From assembly GCF_013139515.1 (NCBI RefSeq), contig NZ_WTAR01000086.1, positions 1-40,549 on the forward strand: 40,549 bases of DNA. The letters run 5' to 3'. Source of the DNA: Lutibacter sp. GTDB taxonomy: Bacteria; Bacteroidota; Bacteroidia; Flavobacteriales; Flavobacteriaceae. The position numbers and the translations under genes were made by a program. Shown one piece after another: positions 16,619 to 25,790 of the stretch (positions are counted from its first letter, which is position 1; every line of letters begins with the position of its first letter). The notes under the pieces were generated by a model. The model was not told the DNA's origin, ran no database searches, and saw nothing but the letters and a program-made list of their open reading frames with translations.

Positions 16619-17968
16619 TTATCCTATTTCTTTTAACATTAAGTCTAAACCTTTTCTTATAATTTCTTGATGTGGTTGTTTAGAAACACAAACAAATTCA
16701 GTTAAAGCAAAATCTTCAGGAGCTACTTCATACATTCCTAATTGCTCCATTTCATCTAAATCTTTATACATACAAGATTTTAGAATTTGCATTGGGAAAA
16801 TATCTAATGGAAAAACATCTTCGTAATTACCTGTAACAACAAATGCTCTATGTTCACCATTTGTATTGGTGTTTAAGTCGAACTTTTTATTTGGGAATAA
16901 CCAAGAAAAAGTTAAAGCTCTTGAAGTTGAAATCTTATTAAAAACTGGGATTGTCCATCCAAAAAATTCATAATCATCTCCTTCAGGAATTACAGTTACC
17001 ATATTATTATAATAACCTAAAACCCCTTTTAAATTTTGAGTAGTTCCTGTTAAAACATTTCCACTTATAATTCTTGAATTACCTTCATTTAATTTACCAT
17101 CAACAATTGAAGAAATAGAAGAACCAATTTTAGTTTTGTAATATTTAGGACTTGTAACAAATGAACCTGCTAAAGCAATAATACGCTCAGCATTAAATTT
17201 ACCTGTTAAAAGAAGTTCACCAATAATAACTAAATCTTGTGGTGCAACTGTCCAAACTACTTCACCTTTATTTATAGGATCTATTTGAGCAATTTGAGTA
17301 CCAACATTCCCAGAAGGATGTGGTCCAGAAACTTTATGCAATGTAATATCACTTAAGACTGAAAGTGGCGAATTTGATTTTTCCCCTACAGACACATGAA
17401 CTTCACCAGAAGTTAGTTTACTTAAAGCTGTTACTGCTGCTTGTAATTCCTTTTCTTTGCCAGCTAATACGTAATCGTAATCAGCAGCTAAAGGTGAACT
17501 AGCATACCCAGAAACAAAAATTGCTTTAGGTGTTTTTGTAGGGTTTGCAATTACAGCATAAGGTCTTTGCATAATAAATGGCCAACAACCAGCCGCTAAT
17601 AAATGACTTTTAATAGCATCAGCTTTCATTGTTTTTGGATCTTTCGCTCCAAAATCAAAAAATTGTTGTTCTTTATCAGCTTGAATTTTTACTGCTAATA
17701 TTTTTCTTTTTTCACCACGTATAATATCAATTACTTCACCACTAACTGGCGAAGAAAATTTCATTTCTTCATTAGCTTTATTAAAAAGAACTGCTTCACC
17801 AGCTTTTAATTTTGCGCCAACTTTTATTGATAATTTTGGAATAATACTGTGGAAATCTTCAGGCCTTAATGTGTAAACATTACTAGATATTGCATTTTCG
17901 GTAACTTTCTCGGATTCACCTTTAAGCTTAATATCTAAACCTTTTTTAATTCGAATGTCTTTTGACAT
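16619..17968 (-). CDS. nqrA: Na+-translocating NADH:quinone reductase subunit A
   Basis: A 449-residue peripheral cytoplasmic subunit of Nqr, associated with quinone binding and reduction. Recognisable stretches are IKKGLDIKLKG at the start, CWPFIMQRPYA and the conserved HPSGNVGTQI. There are no membrane segments, as expected. First gene of the six-gene operon nqrABCDEF, with the promoter in the divergent gap upstream (-7 box at 18004-18011). Confidence 0.97.
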   Translation of the reverse strand: MSKDIRIKKGLDIKLKGESEKVTENAISSNVYTLRPEDFHSIIPKLSIKVGAKLKAGEAVLFNKANEEMKFSSPVSGEVIDIIRGEKRKILAVKIQADKEQQFFDFGAKDPKTMKADAIKSHLLAAGCWPFIMQRPYAVIANPTKTPKAIFVSGYASSPLAADYDYVLAGKEKELQAAVTALSKLTSGEVHVSVGEKSNSPLSVLSDITLHKVSGPHPSGNVGTQIAQIDPINKGEVVWTVAPQDLVIIGELLLTGKFNAERIIALAGSFVTSPKYYKTKIGSSISSIVDGKLNEGNSRIISGNVLTGTTQNLKGVLGYYNNMVTVIPEGDDYEFFGWTIPVFNKISTSRALTFSWLFPNKKFDLNTNTNGEHRAFVVTGNYEDVFPLDIFPMQILKSCMYKDLDEMEQLGMYEVAPEDFALTEFVCVSKQPHQEIIRKGLDLMLKEIG

Positions 17969-18003
17969 ATTTATAGTTTATTTAATAGTCGTTGAAAACG
18001 GTG

Positions 18004-18011
18004 CAAAAATA
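18004..18011 (-). promoter_or_regulatory. -7 element of the nqr operon
   Basis: The minus strand reads TATTTTTG (TAnnTTTG) 35 bases upstream of nqrA. No clear -33 was found at normal spacing. The gap 17969-18159 holds no gene. Confidence 0.5.
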
Positions 18012-18159
18012 GCAATTAATAGTATAAATTTTCCTTTTTTTAACAATTTTTTCTGTAACATTTATTATCCTTCTTTGTCAATTTTAGTTTTAGTACTTTT
18101 ACAGTTGACCTTTTGGTATAAAATTTGTTGATTCAACTGATAAATAAACTGTTGTTACC

Positions 18160-19404
18160 TTGAAAAAATATCTTTTCCTTTTCACTTTTGTGTGTATTAT
18201 TCAATTAGGTTTTTCACAATCTAATTTTATGGAGCCTAATTATATTAAAACTATTGTTTTTAAACCTGCAGCTTCAAATAGTTACGCGCCAATTATTAAA
18301 CTTGGTGAAAGAATAAATTTATCTTTTGATGATTTAAATGCTAATGAACATGATTATACCTATAAAATTGAGCATTGTACGTTAGATTGGCAGGTTTCAG
18401 ACTTATCTGAATCTGAATTTGTTCACGGTTATGCTGAAGATAGAATTAGAGATTATGAAAATTCTTTTAATACGTTACAACCTTACACAAATTACAAATT
18501 AAGTATTCCAAATGAAGATACTAGAATTAAAATATCAGGTAATTATATGTTGTCGGTTTTAAATGAAGATGAAGAACTAATTTTTAAACGTCATTTTGTA
18601 GTGTATCAACCAAAAGTAACAGTTGGTGTTGCTGTTTATAAAAGTAGAGATATTTCAACTATAAATACCAAACAAGCAGTTGAATTTAATATCAATCATC
18701 CAGATTTTAGAATTAACAATCCTGATAGTGAAATAGTACCAGTATTACTTCAAAATAACAACTGGAAAACTGCAATTTCAGGTTTAAAACCTCAATTTTA
18801 TAGAGGTACACAACTATTGTATAAGTACAATAAAGAAACTAGCTTTTGGGGAGGAAATGAATTTTTATATTTTGATTCAAAAGACATTAGAAGCTCAACA
18901 TTAAATATTGCTACTGTTGAGCTAGGAAGAGATTTATACAATACATATTTATACACAAATGAAGAACGAATAGATTTACCTTACACGTTGTTTCCTGATG
19001 TAAATGGTAATTTTATTGTTAGAACATTAAATGGTGGAAATAATAATACTGATGCAGATTATAGTTGGGTTCATTTTTCATTAAAAAGTCTTGAAAACCT
19101 TGATAGGAAAAGTATTTTTATTCAAGGGGATTTTAATAATTGGGAGTTAAACGAAACGAATAAACTTCATTATAATTCAGAATCTGGTTTATATGAAGCG
19201 TCCATATTATTAAAACAAGGATTTTATAACTATCAATACGTTACTAAAGATAAAAATAACGTAGTAAGCAATCATGATATTGATGGTTCTCACTACCAAA
19301 CCGAAAATGATTATACTGTTTTGGTATATTACACAAAGTTTGGAAGCAGATATACACAAGTAATAGGTGTTGGTTTTGGTAATTCACAAAAAATTAACAA
19401 TTAA
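18160..19404 (+). CDS. Type IX secretion system plug protein (DUF5103)
   Basis: A 414-residue secreted protein of the DUF5103 family. The Flavobacterium johnsoniae member was identified as the Plug protein that closes the SprA translocon of the type IX secretion system. Signal peptide is MKKYLFLFTFVCIIQLGFSQ (1-20). The C-terminal part (FIQGDFNNWEL...GFYNYQYV) looks like an immunoglobulin-like or CBM48-like beta domain. The start is TTG at 18160: an in-frame stop lies 5 codons upstream and the signal peptide begins exactly here. It implies the cell has a T9SS, although no other T9SS gene is present in the window. Confidence 0.9.
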   Translation: MKKYLFLFTFVCIIQLGFSQSNFMEPNYIKTIVFKPAASNSYAPIIKLGERINLSFDDLNANEHDYTYKIEHCTLDWQVSDLSESEFVHGYAEDRIRDYENSFNTLQPYTNYKLSIPNEDTRIKISGNYMLSVLNEDEELIFKRHFVVYQPKVTVGVAVYKSRDISTINTKQAVEFNINHPDFRINNPDSEIVPVLLQNNNWKTAISGLKPQFYRGTQLLYKYNKETSFWGGNEFLYFDSKDIRSSTLNIATVELGRDLYNTYLYTNEERIDLPYTLFPDVNGNFIVRTLNGGNNNTDADYSWVHFSLKSLENLDRKSIFIQGDFNNWELNETNKLHYNSESGLYEASILLKQGFYNYQYVTKDKNNVVSNHDIDGSHYQTENDYTVLVYYTKFGSRYTQVIGVGFGNSQKINN

Positions 19405-19418
19405 CTTTTTAAATTTAG

Positions 19419-19426
19419 TATATTTG
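19419..19426 (+). promoter_or_regulatory. -7 element of apaG
   Basis: TATATTTG (TAnnTTTG) 27 bases upstream of apaG, in the short gap after the plug gene. Confidence 0.5.
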
Positions 19427-19453
19427 AGTTTAATAAGAAAGTAGTAAGTTGTT

Positions 19454-19840
19454 ATGGTACAGCAAGTAACAAATGGTATAAAAATATCAGTAATATCTAA
19501 TTTTGAAGGCACAAGCTATCGAAATTACAAGTTGTATTATGCATTTAGTTACCAAGTTACTATTGAAAATCAAAGCAATGAAACAGTACAGCTTTTAGAG
19601 CGCCATTGGAAAATATATGACTCATTAAATACTACAGAAATTGTTGAAGGGTCTGGCGTTATTGGAAAAAAGCCAATTCTAAAACCATCGCAAACACATA
19701 CGTACACTTCTAATTGTTTTTTAACTTCACCAATTGGTTCAATGAGTGGTTTTTATAATATGGTTAATTTTGCTACTACAAAAACATTTAAAGTTTTTAT
19801 ACCTACGTTTCAATTAATGGTTCCTAATATTAGTAACTAA
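19454..19840 (+). CDS. apaG: ApaG domain protein
   Basis: A 128-residue ApaG-family protein, a fibronectin-III-like beta-sandwich. Signatures are FSYQVTIENQSNETVQLLERHWKIYD, shown in the protein as a split of strand residues 30-56, then EVVGxGVIG-like EGSGVIGKKP and GSMSGFYNM. ApaG proteins have been linked to Co2+/Mg2+ resistance, but the molecular role is unknown. The next gene starts 2 bases after its stop codon, so the two are probably co-transcribed. Confidence 0.92.
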   Translation: MVQQVTNGIKISVISNFEGTSYRNYKLYYAFSYQVTIENQSNETVQLLERHWKIYDSLNTTEIVEGSGVIGKKPILKPSQTHTYTSNCFLTSPIGSMSGFYNMVNFATTKTFKVFIPTFQLMVPNISN

Positions 19841-19842
19841 AA

Positions 19843-21015
19843 ATGAAATTTAAACTTATCAAATTCAAACCCAAAAAAAATGTTATTCAAGCTAAAGGTT
19901 TGGAATGCTTAAATTGTGGACAACCATTAATAGGCCAAGAAAATTTCTGCTCGTATTGCGGTCAAAAAAACACAACTAAAAAGCTAACCTTTAACAATTT
20001 TATAAGTAACATATTTTCTGGATTTACTTCTTACGATTCTCGTTTTTGGAAAACTTTTATCCCGCTTTTAACAAAACCAGGGAAAGTTTCAAAAGATTAT
20101 ATTGAAGGTAAAAGATCTCGGTTTGTAAACCCTTTTCAACTCTATTTAAATGTTTCTATTCTCTTCTTTTTATTGTTAGGAATTACAACTAAAATTGATG
20201 AAAATAAAAACCCCGTAAATAATATTATTGAGAATACTAAAAATTTAGATTCATTAACTCAAAAGGGAACAAAACAATTAGATTCAATTTTAGAAAATGC
20301 TCAAGATCAACTTGTAAAAGGCAATCCAAAAGATTCAACCAAAGCAAGGGTAATAACAGATTTTGGTGAAGCATTTAAGCTTATTGAAAAAGAAAGCAAC
20401 AAATCTAAAAAAGAATTTACATTAAACATGTTGTCCGATTCTATTAGTAATTCAAATGGTTTTTATAGTAAAATTCAAAAATTCATTAATTATAATAAAA
20501 AATTCCCTGAATACACAAATCTACAAGCATTAGATAGTTTAGGTTATGAAAAAACATTTGGAAATAAATTTTACTATCAGCAAGTTGTAAACATTACCAA
20601 AAAGATAGAACAAGTACAATTAGACGGAGGGAAAAGTTATTTTAAAACCCTAACCTCTTATATTTCTATTTCTCTTTTTGTTTTCTTACCAATTTTCACA
20701 CTGTTTTTAAAAGCGGTGTACTTTAGAAGAAAGTTTACATATATGGAACATTTGGTTTTTGTTTTTCATACACAAACTGTTGTATTTTTACTTTTTGTGA
20801 TTTATTATTTATTGAACTTATTTGTTGAAATGGAATCTACTTGGTGGGTAATTATTCTTTTGTTCTTATTGTATTTATACAAGGCTTTACGCCATTTCTA
20901 TGAGCAGGGAAGAGTTAAAACAGTTGTTAAATTTATTATTTTAAACAACTTTTATTTATTCTTAGGGTTTATTGGGTTTGCAATAGTTTCAATACTTTCA
21001 TTTATTATTGGCTAA
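19843..21015 (+). CDS. DUF3667 membrane protein with zinc ribbon
   Basis: A 390-residue protein. The N-terminal zinc ribbon has C22, C25, C36 and C39 (CLNCG...FCSYCGQK), followed by the DUF3667 signature (SYDSRFWKTF, LLTKPGKVSKDYI, GKRSRFVNPFQLY). Membrane segments lie at about 103-117, 270-290 and 305-390, with a long polar, helical region (about 120-260) between the first and the others. Function unknown; widespread in Bacteroidota. Its last 4 bases overlap the end of the convergent NRDE gene. Confidence 0.9.
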   Translation: MKFKLIKFKPKKNVIQAKGLECLNCGQPLIGQENFCSYCGQKNTTKKLTFNNFISNIFSGFTSYDSRFWKTFIPLLTKPGKVSKDYIEGKRSRFVNPFQLYLNVSILFFLLLGITTKIDENKNPVNNIIENTKNLDSLTQKGTKQLDSILENAQDQLVKGNPKDSTKARVITDFGEAFKLIEKESNKSKKEFTLNMLSDSISNSNGFYSKIQKFINYNKKFPEYTNLQALDSLGYEKTFGNKFYYQQVVNITKKIEQVQLDGGKSYFKTLTSYISISLFVFLPIFTLFLKAVYFRRKFTYMEHLVFVFHTQTVVFLLFVIYYLLNLFVEMESTWWVIILLFLLYLYKALRHFYEQGRVKTVVKFIILNNFYLFLGFIGFAIVSILSFIIG

Positions 21016-21719
21016 AATTCAGACACTATTTTTTCTTCATGAACAACATCTTCATATAACATTTCAATAGTACCATTTTCTTTTTTTACGGAAGTAATAC
21101 TCACTGTTTCAACATAAGAACGTTTCATTAAAATTGATTGCGATTTATCACCAATTTCTGAATGATGAAAATTTAAAATTTCTTTTTGATTAAACTTGTT
21201 TTTAGTAGTTGTAACCCAATCTTTAAACCATTGTTTTCTAACTTGTTTTATTTCATCAGTATACAATGTTGATGACGACCAAATTTTAGGTTCATTTTTA
21301 AGTTTATTGAAATATTTTTTTTCCGAATCCCAAATCAATTCATGCAAATTTAATTGTTTATCATTCCAATCTATAATTACCATTGTAAATGGCTCAACAT
21401 CTTCTAAATCAGATTTTTCAATATAATTTTTAAAGTTTGAAGTTTGTAATATTTCTTTACCAATAACACCTCTGCTTTTTTTATAGGTATCTTTTTTTAC
21501 GTGTTTGATAAAGGCTCCGTTTAAGATACAAATTAACCTGTTTTTAGAGCTTGTTCCAATCCAAGTTCCACCTGCAATTTTATCCTTCGGAAATAACATT
21601 TTAATATTATTTTCTTTATAAATAGCAGGAGGCAATGTTTCGCGTAATCGTTGCTCATCTCTATTAGAAGTTAAAATGAAGTTATTATGAGCCAAAGGCA
21701 AAAAAGTAACAGTACACAT
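21012..21719 (-). CDS. NRDE family protein (TANGO2-like)
   Basis: A 235-residue protein of the NRDE/TANGO2 family. It begins MCTVTF with a cysteine at position 2, has the family motif SNRDE (18-22) and the following AGGTWIG stretch. The Cys2 context resembles N-terminal nucleophile hydrolases, but the bacterial function is not established; the animal homologue has been tied to heme and lipid metabolism. No signal peptide. It is convergent with and overlaps the DUF3667 gene by 4 bases, and is divergent from pruA. Confidence 0.9.
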   Translation of the reverse strand: MCTVTFLPLAHNNFILTSNRDEQRLRETLPPAIYKENNIKMLFPKDKIAGGTWIGTSSKNRLICILNGAFIKHVKKDTYKKSRGVIGKEILQTSNFKNYIEKSDLEDVEPFTMVIIDWNDKQLNLHELIWDSEKKYFNKLKNEPKIWSSSTLYTDEIKQVRKQWFKDWVTTTKNKFNQKEILNFHHSEIGDKSQSILMKRSYVETVSITSVKKENGTIEMLYEDVVHEEKIVSEF

Positions 21720-21778
21720 GCTATTAAAATTAGTTTATTGAGTATTAGTTTGCGGCAAAAAAAACAAAACCTATTTTG

Positions 21779-21786
21779 TAACTTTG
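21779..21786 (+). promoter_or_regulatory. -7 element of pruA
   Basis: TAACTTTG (TAnnTTTG) 41 bases upstream of pruA. The nearest TTTG (21749-21752) is 26 bases away, longer than usual. Confidence 0.5.
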
Positions 21787-21827
21787 CAGAGCAAATTTAA
21801 ATAGAAATAACTTTAAAAAATAATATA

Positions 21828-23456
21828 ATGGCTACAGGATTTTATAAAGTACCAAAAGCAGTTAACGAGCCTATAAATTCATACGCGCCGGGAACTCCAG
21901 AGCGTAAAGCTTTGTTAGACACTTACAAAAAAATGTACAACGAGCAAGTTGACATTCCTTTTTATATTGGAGGTAAAGAATATAGAACAGGTAATACAAT
22001 AGATATTCATCCACCACATGATCACAAACATACAGTTGGAAAATATCATACAGCAGAAAAACAACATATTGAATTGGCAGTTGAAAAAGCTGCTGAGGCT
22101 CGTGTAAAATGGGCAGCAACAAGTTGGGAGCATAGAGCAGCAATTTTCTTAAAAGCTGCAGATTTATTAGCCGGACCTTTCCGCTATAAAATGAATGCAG
22201 CAACAATGATTGCACAGTCTAAAAACGTAATGCAAGCTGAAATTGATGCAGCTTGTGAATTGATTGATTTTTTACGTTTTAACGTAGAATTTATGACTCA
22301 AATTTACACCAATCAACCAGAATCTTCTCCAGGAATTTGGAACCGTATGGAATACCGTCCGTTAGAAGGTTTTGTATATGCAATTACTCCTTTTAACTTT
22401 ACAGCAATTGCTGGTAATTTGCCAGCGGCACCTGCTTTAATGGGGAATGTTGTTATTTGGAAACCTGCAAGTTCACAAGTATATTCAGCACAAGTAATTA
22501 TGGAATTATTTAAAGCTGCTGGTTTACCTGATGGTGTTATTAATATGGTAACAGGAAATTCAGGAATGATTACGGATGTTTTATTAAATAGTTCAGATTT
22601 TTCTGGAGTTCATTTTACTGGTTCTACACCGGTATTCAATAGTTTTTGGGAAACTATTGGTAAAAACATGAATAATTATAAAACGTATCCTAGAATTGTT
22701 GGTGAAACTGGAGGGAAAGATTTTATTTGGGCGCATCCTTCTGCAAATGCACAAGAAGTTGCAACAGGAATTTCAAGAGGAGCTTTTGAATATCAAGGTC
22801 AAAAATGTTCAGCAGCTTCAAGAGCTTATTTACCAAAAAGTTTATGGGGAGATATAAAAACGTCTATTTTAAAAGATATTGCATCATTTAAAATGGGCTC
22901 TCCTGAAAATCCTTCAAATTTTATAAATTCAGTTATTGATAATAGAGCTTTCAAAAAACTATCTGGTTATATTGATGAAGCAAAACAAGATGCTGATGCT
23001 GAAATTATTGCGGGTGGTGGTTATGATGATTCTGTTGGGTATTTTATTGAACCAACTGTAATTGTGACTACAAATCCACAATACAAAACAATGGTTAATG
23101 AGTTATTTGGACCAATTATCACTATTTATGTTTATGAAGATGAACAATGGGAAGAAATGTTAGATGTTGTTGATAAAACAAGTGAATATGCGTTAACAGG
23201 AGCAATATTTAGCGGTGATCGTTATGTTATTGACATTGCAACTAACAAATTAGAAAATGCCGCTGGTAATTTTTATATTAATGATAAACCTACCGGTGCA
23301 GTTGTTGGTCAACAACCATTTGGAGGTGCAAGAGGTTCAGGAACTAATGACAAAGCGGGCTCTGTTTGGAATTTATTACGTTGGGTAAGTAACCGAACTA
23401 TTAAAGAAACGTTTGTAACGCCTACAGATTACAAATATCCATTCTTAGGAGAATAA
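21828..23456 (+). CDS. pruA: L-glutamate gamma-semialdehyde dehydrogenase
   Basis: A 542-residue NAD+-dependent aldehyde dehydrogenase that oxidises glutamate semialdehyde (from pyrroline-5-carboxylate) to glutamate in proline breakdown. Catalytic residues are C327 (YQGQKCSAAS) and E293 (VGETGGKD); the cofactor-loop FTGST is at 263-267. Length and closing motifs match the single-function enzyme, not a PutA fusion, so the proline dehydrogenase must be encoded elsewhere. It ends at a strong terminator shared with the small convergent gene downstream. Confidence 0.95.
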   Translation: MATGFYKVPKAVNEPINSYAPGTPERKALLDTYKKMYNEQVDIPFYIGGKEYRTGNTIDIHPPHDHKHTVGKYHTAEKQHIELAVEKAAEARVKWAATSWEHRAAIFLKAADLLAGPFRYKMNAATMIAQSKNVMQAEIDAACELIDFLRFNVEFMTQIYTNQPESSPGIWNRMEYRPLEGFVYAITPFNFTAIAGNLPAAPALMGNVVIWKPASSQVYSAQVIMELFKAAGLPDGVINMVTGNSGMITDVLLNSSDFSGVHFTGSTPVFNSFWETIGKNMNNYKTYPRIVGETGGKDFIWAHPSANAQEVATGISRGAFEYQGQKCSAASRAYLPKSLWGDIKTSILKDIASFKMGSPENPSNFINSVIDNRAFKKLSGYIDEAKQDADAEIIAGGGYDDSVGYFIEPTVIVTTNPQYKTMVNELFGPIITIYVYEDEQWEEMLDVVDKTSEYALTGAIFSGDRYVIDIATNKLENAAGNFYINDKPTGAVVGQQPFGGARGSGTNDKAGSVWNLLRWVSNRTIKETFVTPTDYKYPFLGE

Positions 23457-23473
23457 GCAACAAACTTTATACA

Positions 23474-23507
23474 ATCAAAAAACTCGCCGAAAGGCGAGTT
23501 TTTTGAT
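23474..23507. terminator. Bidirectional GNRA-loop terminator
   Basis: Perfect 15-pair stem (23474-23488 with 23493-23507) closed by a GAAA tetraloop and flanked by A and T tracts. It sits between pruA and the convergent 59-residue ORF. Confidence 0.92.
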
Positions 23508-23530
23508 GTACTAATTGTTTAAATAATTTA

Positions 23531-23710
23531 TTATCCTTTTTGTAATTTATCAGCATCAGGTAATAAACCAACTAATTCTTGAGGGTTATGAATTAGAACA
23601 GGTATATGTTGCGGACAAATATAAAATTCGCTTTCTTGATAATAAAATTTTGTTACAGGTGCTTCAGTAGATGATGTTTTACACACCAAACATTCTTTAA
23701 CTCTACTCAT
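23531..23710 (-). CDS. Small Cys-rich (zinc-ribbon-like) protein, 59 aa
   Basis: Start ATG at 23710, stop TAA at 23531. The protein begins MSRVKECLVCKTSS, continues FYICPQHIPVLIHNP, and ends with LPDADKLQKG. C7, C10, C32 and H35 form a C-x2-C...C-x2-H pattern that could bind one zinc ion. No signal peptide or membrane segment. Support for a real gene: TAAATTTG -7 box at 23734-23741, a shared bidirectional terminator at its 3' end, and a coherent metal-site pattern. Function unknown; the proximity to pruA may be chance. Confidence 0.75.
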   Translation of the reverse strand: MSRVKECLVCKTSSTEAPVTKFYYQESEFYICPQHIPVLIHNPQELVGLLPDADKLQKG

Positions 23711-23733
23711 AATTGTTATTGTTTAATTTAAGA

Positions 23734-23741
23734 CAAATTTA
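23734..23741 (-). promoter_or_regulatory. -7 element of the 59-aa gene
   Basis: The minus strand reads TAAATTTG (TAnnTTTG) 23 bases upstream of the start codon. Confidence 0.5.
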
Positions 23742-23875
23742 CCTTTTATTGTTTGTTTAAAAACTAACATTTGTCATAATTTCAAATTTTATGTGATAAG
23801 AGTGAAGTGCGTACAACTTTCATGCAAATTAGTCGTTAACAATTTAAACCAAAATCTTAACAATATATTTATTTA

Positions 23876-25033
23876 ATGAAAAAAATATTTCTTTTCTTTT
23901 TTTTAATTTATGGAGTAATAAATGCCCAAAATAAAGCTCATAAAGGTTGGGATTTACTTGATAAACCAATTAAAAGAGCACATTGGAGTTGGCAAAATTA
24001 TGCGTTAAAAAGTGAATTAGAACAAGATGCATATTTAGATTTTTGTTTAAATAAATCTATTTCCGATATATATATGTTTTGTATTCCTTCATGGAAAAGT
24101 AAAACACTTCAAAAGGGTGAAATTGCATCCGAAGAAAATCAAGAAAAAATTGTAAATTTCATACAAAAAGCAAATAATAGAGGTGTAAAAGTTTGGGGAT
24201 TATATTATAGTTTTTTAAAGCCATTATTTAAACCTAATGGGAAACCCGATTTAAGAAAATCTGGCAGGCAAAAACAGTCTATTGATTATATGGGGAAAAC
24301 TTCTGAAAATGAACATGTTATTGCAGCAAAAATAATTATGGATGCTGTTGGAAAATTTAACTTGAAATATCCCAAAAGTGGTTTTCATGGGGTTCAATTT
24401 GATCAAGAACCTAGAAGTAAAGAATATTTAGTTCCGTATTTAGAGTATTGTGAAGCTGCAACTAAAAAAGTTGAAGAGTGGAATAAAAAATTACTAAAAA
24501 ATAGCGCAAGACCTTTTGTGCATTCAGCAGCATTAAGACCAAGTTGGGTGAGTAGAACTAAAGTTACTTGGAACGGTTCAAGTAATTATGTTGCTTATCA
24601 CTATATGTCATTTTCAAAACATGGTGCTTTAATGAATTACACAAGTAATAATGATAGGTTTATTAAATTGGCAAGTACGTTGCTTAAATGGGCTGATGAA
24701 TTTGATGATGATAAGTTTGTTGCAATAGGAGTTGAAACCGATAATATAGTTGGTAAATGGAAAACAGCAAAAAATGAAACGTATTACGATGAAATTGCAA
24801 AAGAAAATAGAAGAACTCGTTTTAATAAATTTGAAGCCGATCTAGATAAAGCTGAACAACAATTTTTAAAATTTAAATCGTACGATAGAATTGCCATTCA
24901 CTCCGCTGGGTATATTGAACATTGGTTTAAAGGAAAAAGAGATTTTAAAATAATTGGAAGAGCACCTAAAAATACATTGTTTTCAAATTTAAAAAATGAT
25001 GCATCTCCAAATGCAATTATTAGTAATGAATAA
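23876..25033 (+). CDS. Secreted protein of unknown function, TIM-barrel-like
   Basis: A 385-residue protein with a signal peptide (MKKIFLFFFLIYGVINAQ, 1-18). The rest alternates strand-like and helix-like stretches as in a TIM barrel: SDIYMFCIPSW, GVKVWGLYYSF, GFHGVQFDQEP (D176, E178), FVHSAALRPSW, FVAIGVETDN (E287) and DRIAIHSAGYIEHW. Acidic residues at strand ends (D176 and E287) are placed like catalytic acids of glycoside hydrolases. No family was recognised and no C-terminal T9SS sorting domain is visible. It stands alone, with a weakly defined promoter, and ends 10 bases before the convergent rsmG. Confidence 0.8.
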   Translation: MKKIFLFFFLIYGVINAQNKAHKGWDLLDKPIKRAHWSWQNYALKSELEQDAYLDFCLNKSISDIYMFCIPSWKSKTLQKGEIASEENQEKIVNFIQKANNRGVKVWGLYYSFLKPLFKPNGKPDLRKSGRQKQSIDYMGKTSENEHVIAAKIIMDAVGKFNLKYPKSGFHGVQFDQEPRSKEYLVPYLEYCEAATKKVEEWNKKLLKNSARPFVHSAALRPSWVSRTKVTWNGSSNYVAYHYMSFSKHGALMNYTSNNDRFIKLASTLLKWADEFDDDKFVAIGVETDNIVGKWKTAKNETYYDEIAKENRRTRFNKFEADLDKAEQQFLKFKSYDRIAIHSAGYIEHWFKGKRDFKIIGRAPKNTLFSNLKNDASPNAIISNE

Positions 25034-25043
25034 TTGATTTTTT

Positions 25044-25682
25044 TTAAGACTTAGTTGGTTTATATTTTAAAGGAATATGAACAACCTTTTTAGTTTCGAA
25101 AAAATCTTCTTCAAAAAAATCTGTTAAATTAAACTGACTAGCTTTAGGGAAGTTTGTCAATTCGTCAGTTAAATCGCCACCTTTTAAATATAAAATTCCG
25201 TTTTTTAATTCGTGACGTTGTTTTTTAGCAACTTTGGTTTTTACCCATTTAGCAAAATCATCCATTTTAGTTACTGCCCTACTCACTACAAAGTCAAATT
25301 CTCCTTTTACCTTTTCAGCTCTTATGTGTTCTGCTTTTACATTTTTTAAACCAAGTGCAGCAGCAACCTCATTTACTACTTTTATTTTTTTTCCAATTGA
25401 ATCTACCAAATAAAAATTAGTTTCAGGAAACAATATAGCCAATGGAATACCCGGAAAACCACCGCCAGTACCAACATCTAGAACAGATGCTTTAGGCTGA
25501 AAAGGTTGTATTTTTGCAATTCCTAAAGAATGTAATACGTGGCGCACATATAATTCATCAATATCTTTTCTTGAAATTACATTAATTTGAGCATTCCACT
25601 CAGCATACAATTCCTTTAACATAGAAAATTGATTAATTTGAGTTTCAGATAAATTTGAAAAGTATTTTAATAGTAGTTCCAT
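25044..25682 (-). CDS. rsmG: 16S rRNA (guanine(527)-N7)-methyltransferase
   Basis: A 212-residue SAM-dependent enzyme that methylates N7 of G527 in 16S rRNA in the 30S subunit. The SAM loop is VLDVGTGGGFPGIPL (67-81), preceded by the family segment INVISRKD and followed by FVVSRAVTKMDDFAKW. Length matches the family. It is transcribed divergently from the desaturase gene and stands alone; the region upstream has only an imperfect TAATTTTA -7 box. Loss of this enzyme is a known cause of low-level streptomycin resistance in bacteria. Confidence 0.95.
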   Translation of the reverse strand: MELLLKYFSNLSETQINQFSMLKELYAEWNAQINVISRKDIDELYVRHVLHSLGIAKIQPFQPKASVLDVGTGGGFPGIPLAILFPETNFYLVDSIGKKIKVVNEVAAALGLKNVKAEHIRAEKVKGEFDFVVSRAVTKMDDFAKWVKTKVAKKQRHELKNGILYLKGGDLTDELTNFPKASQFNLTDFFEEDFFETKKVVHIPLKYKPTKS

Positions 25683-25790
25683 GGAGTTAAATATTGTGGG
25701 CGTAAAATTACTTCTTTCAAAATTAAATTAACAACTTTTGATAAAATGTTATATTTTTTATAAAATTTCTTCTTCAGAATAGAATTGGTG

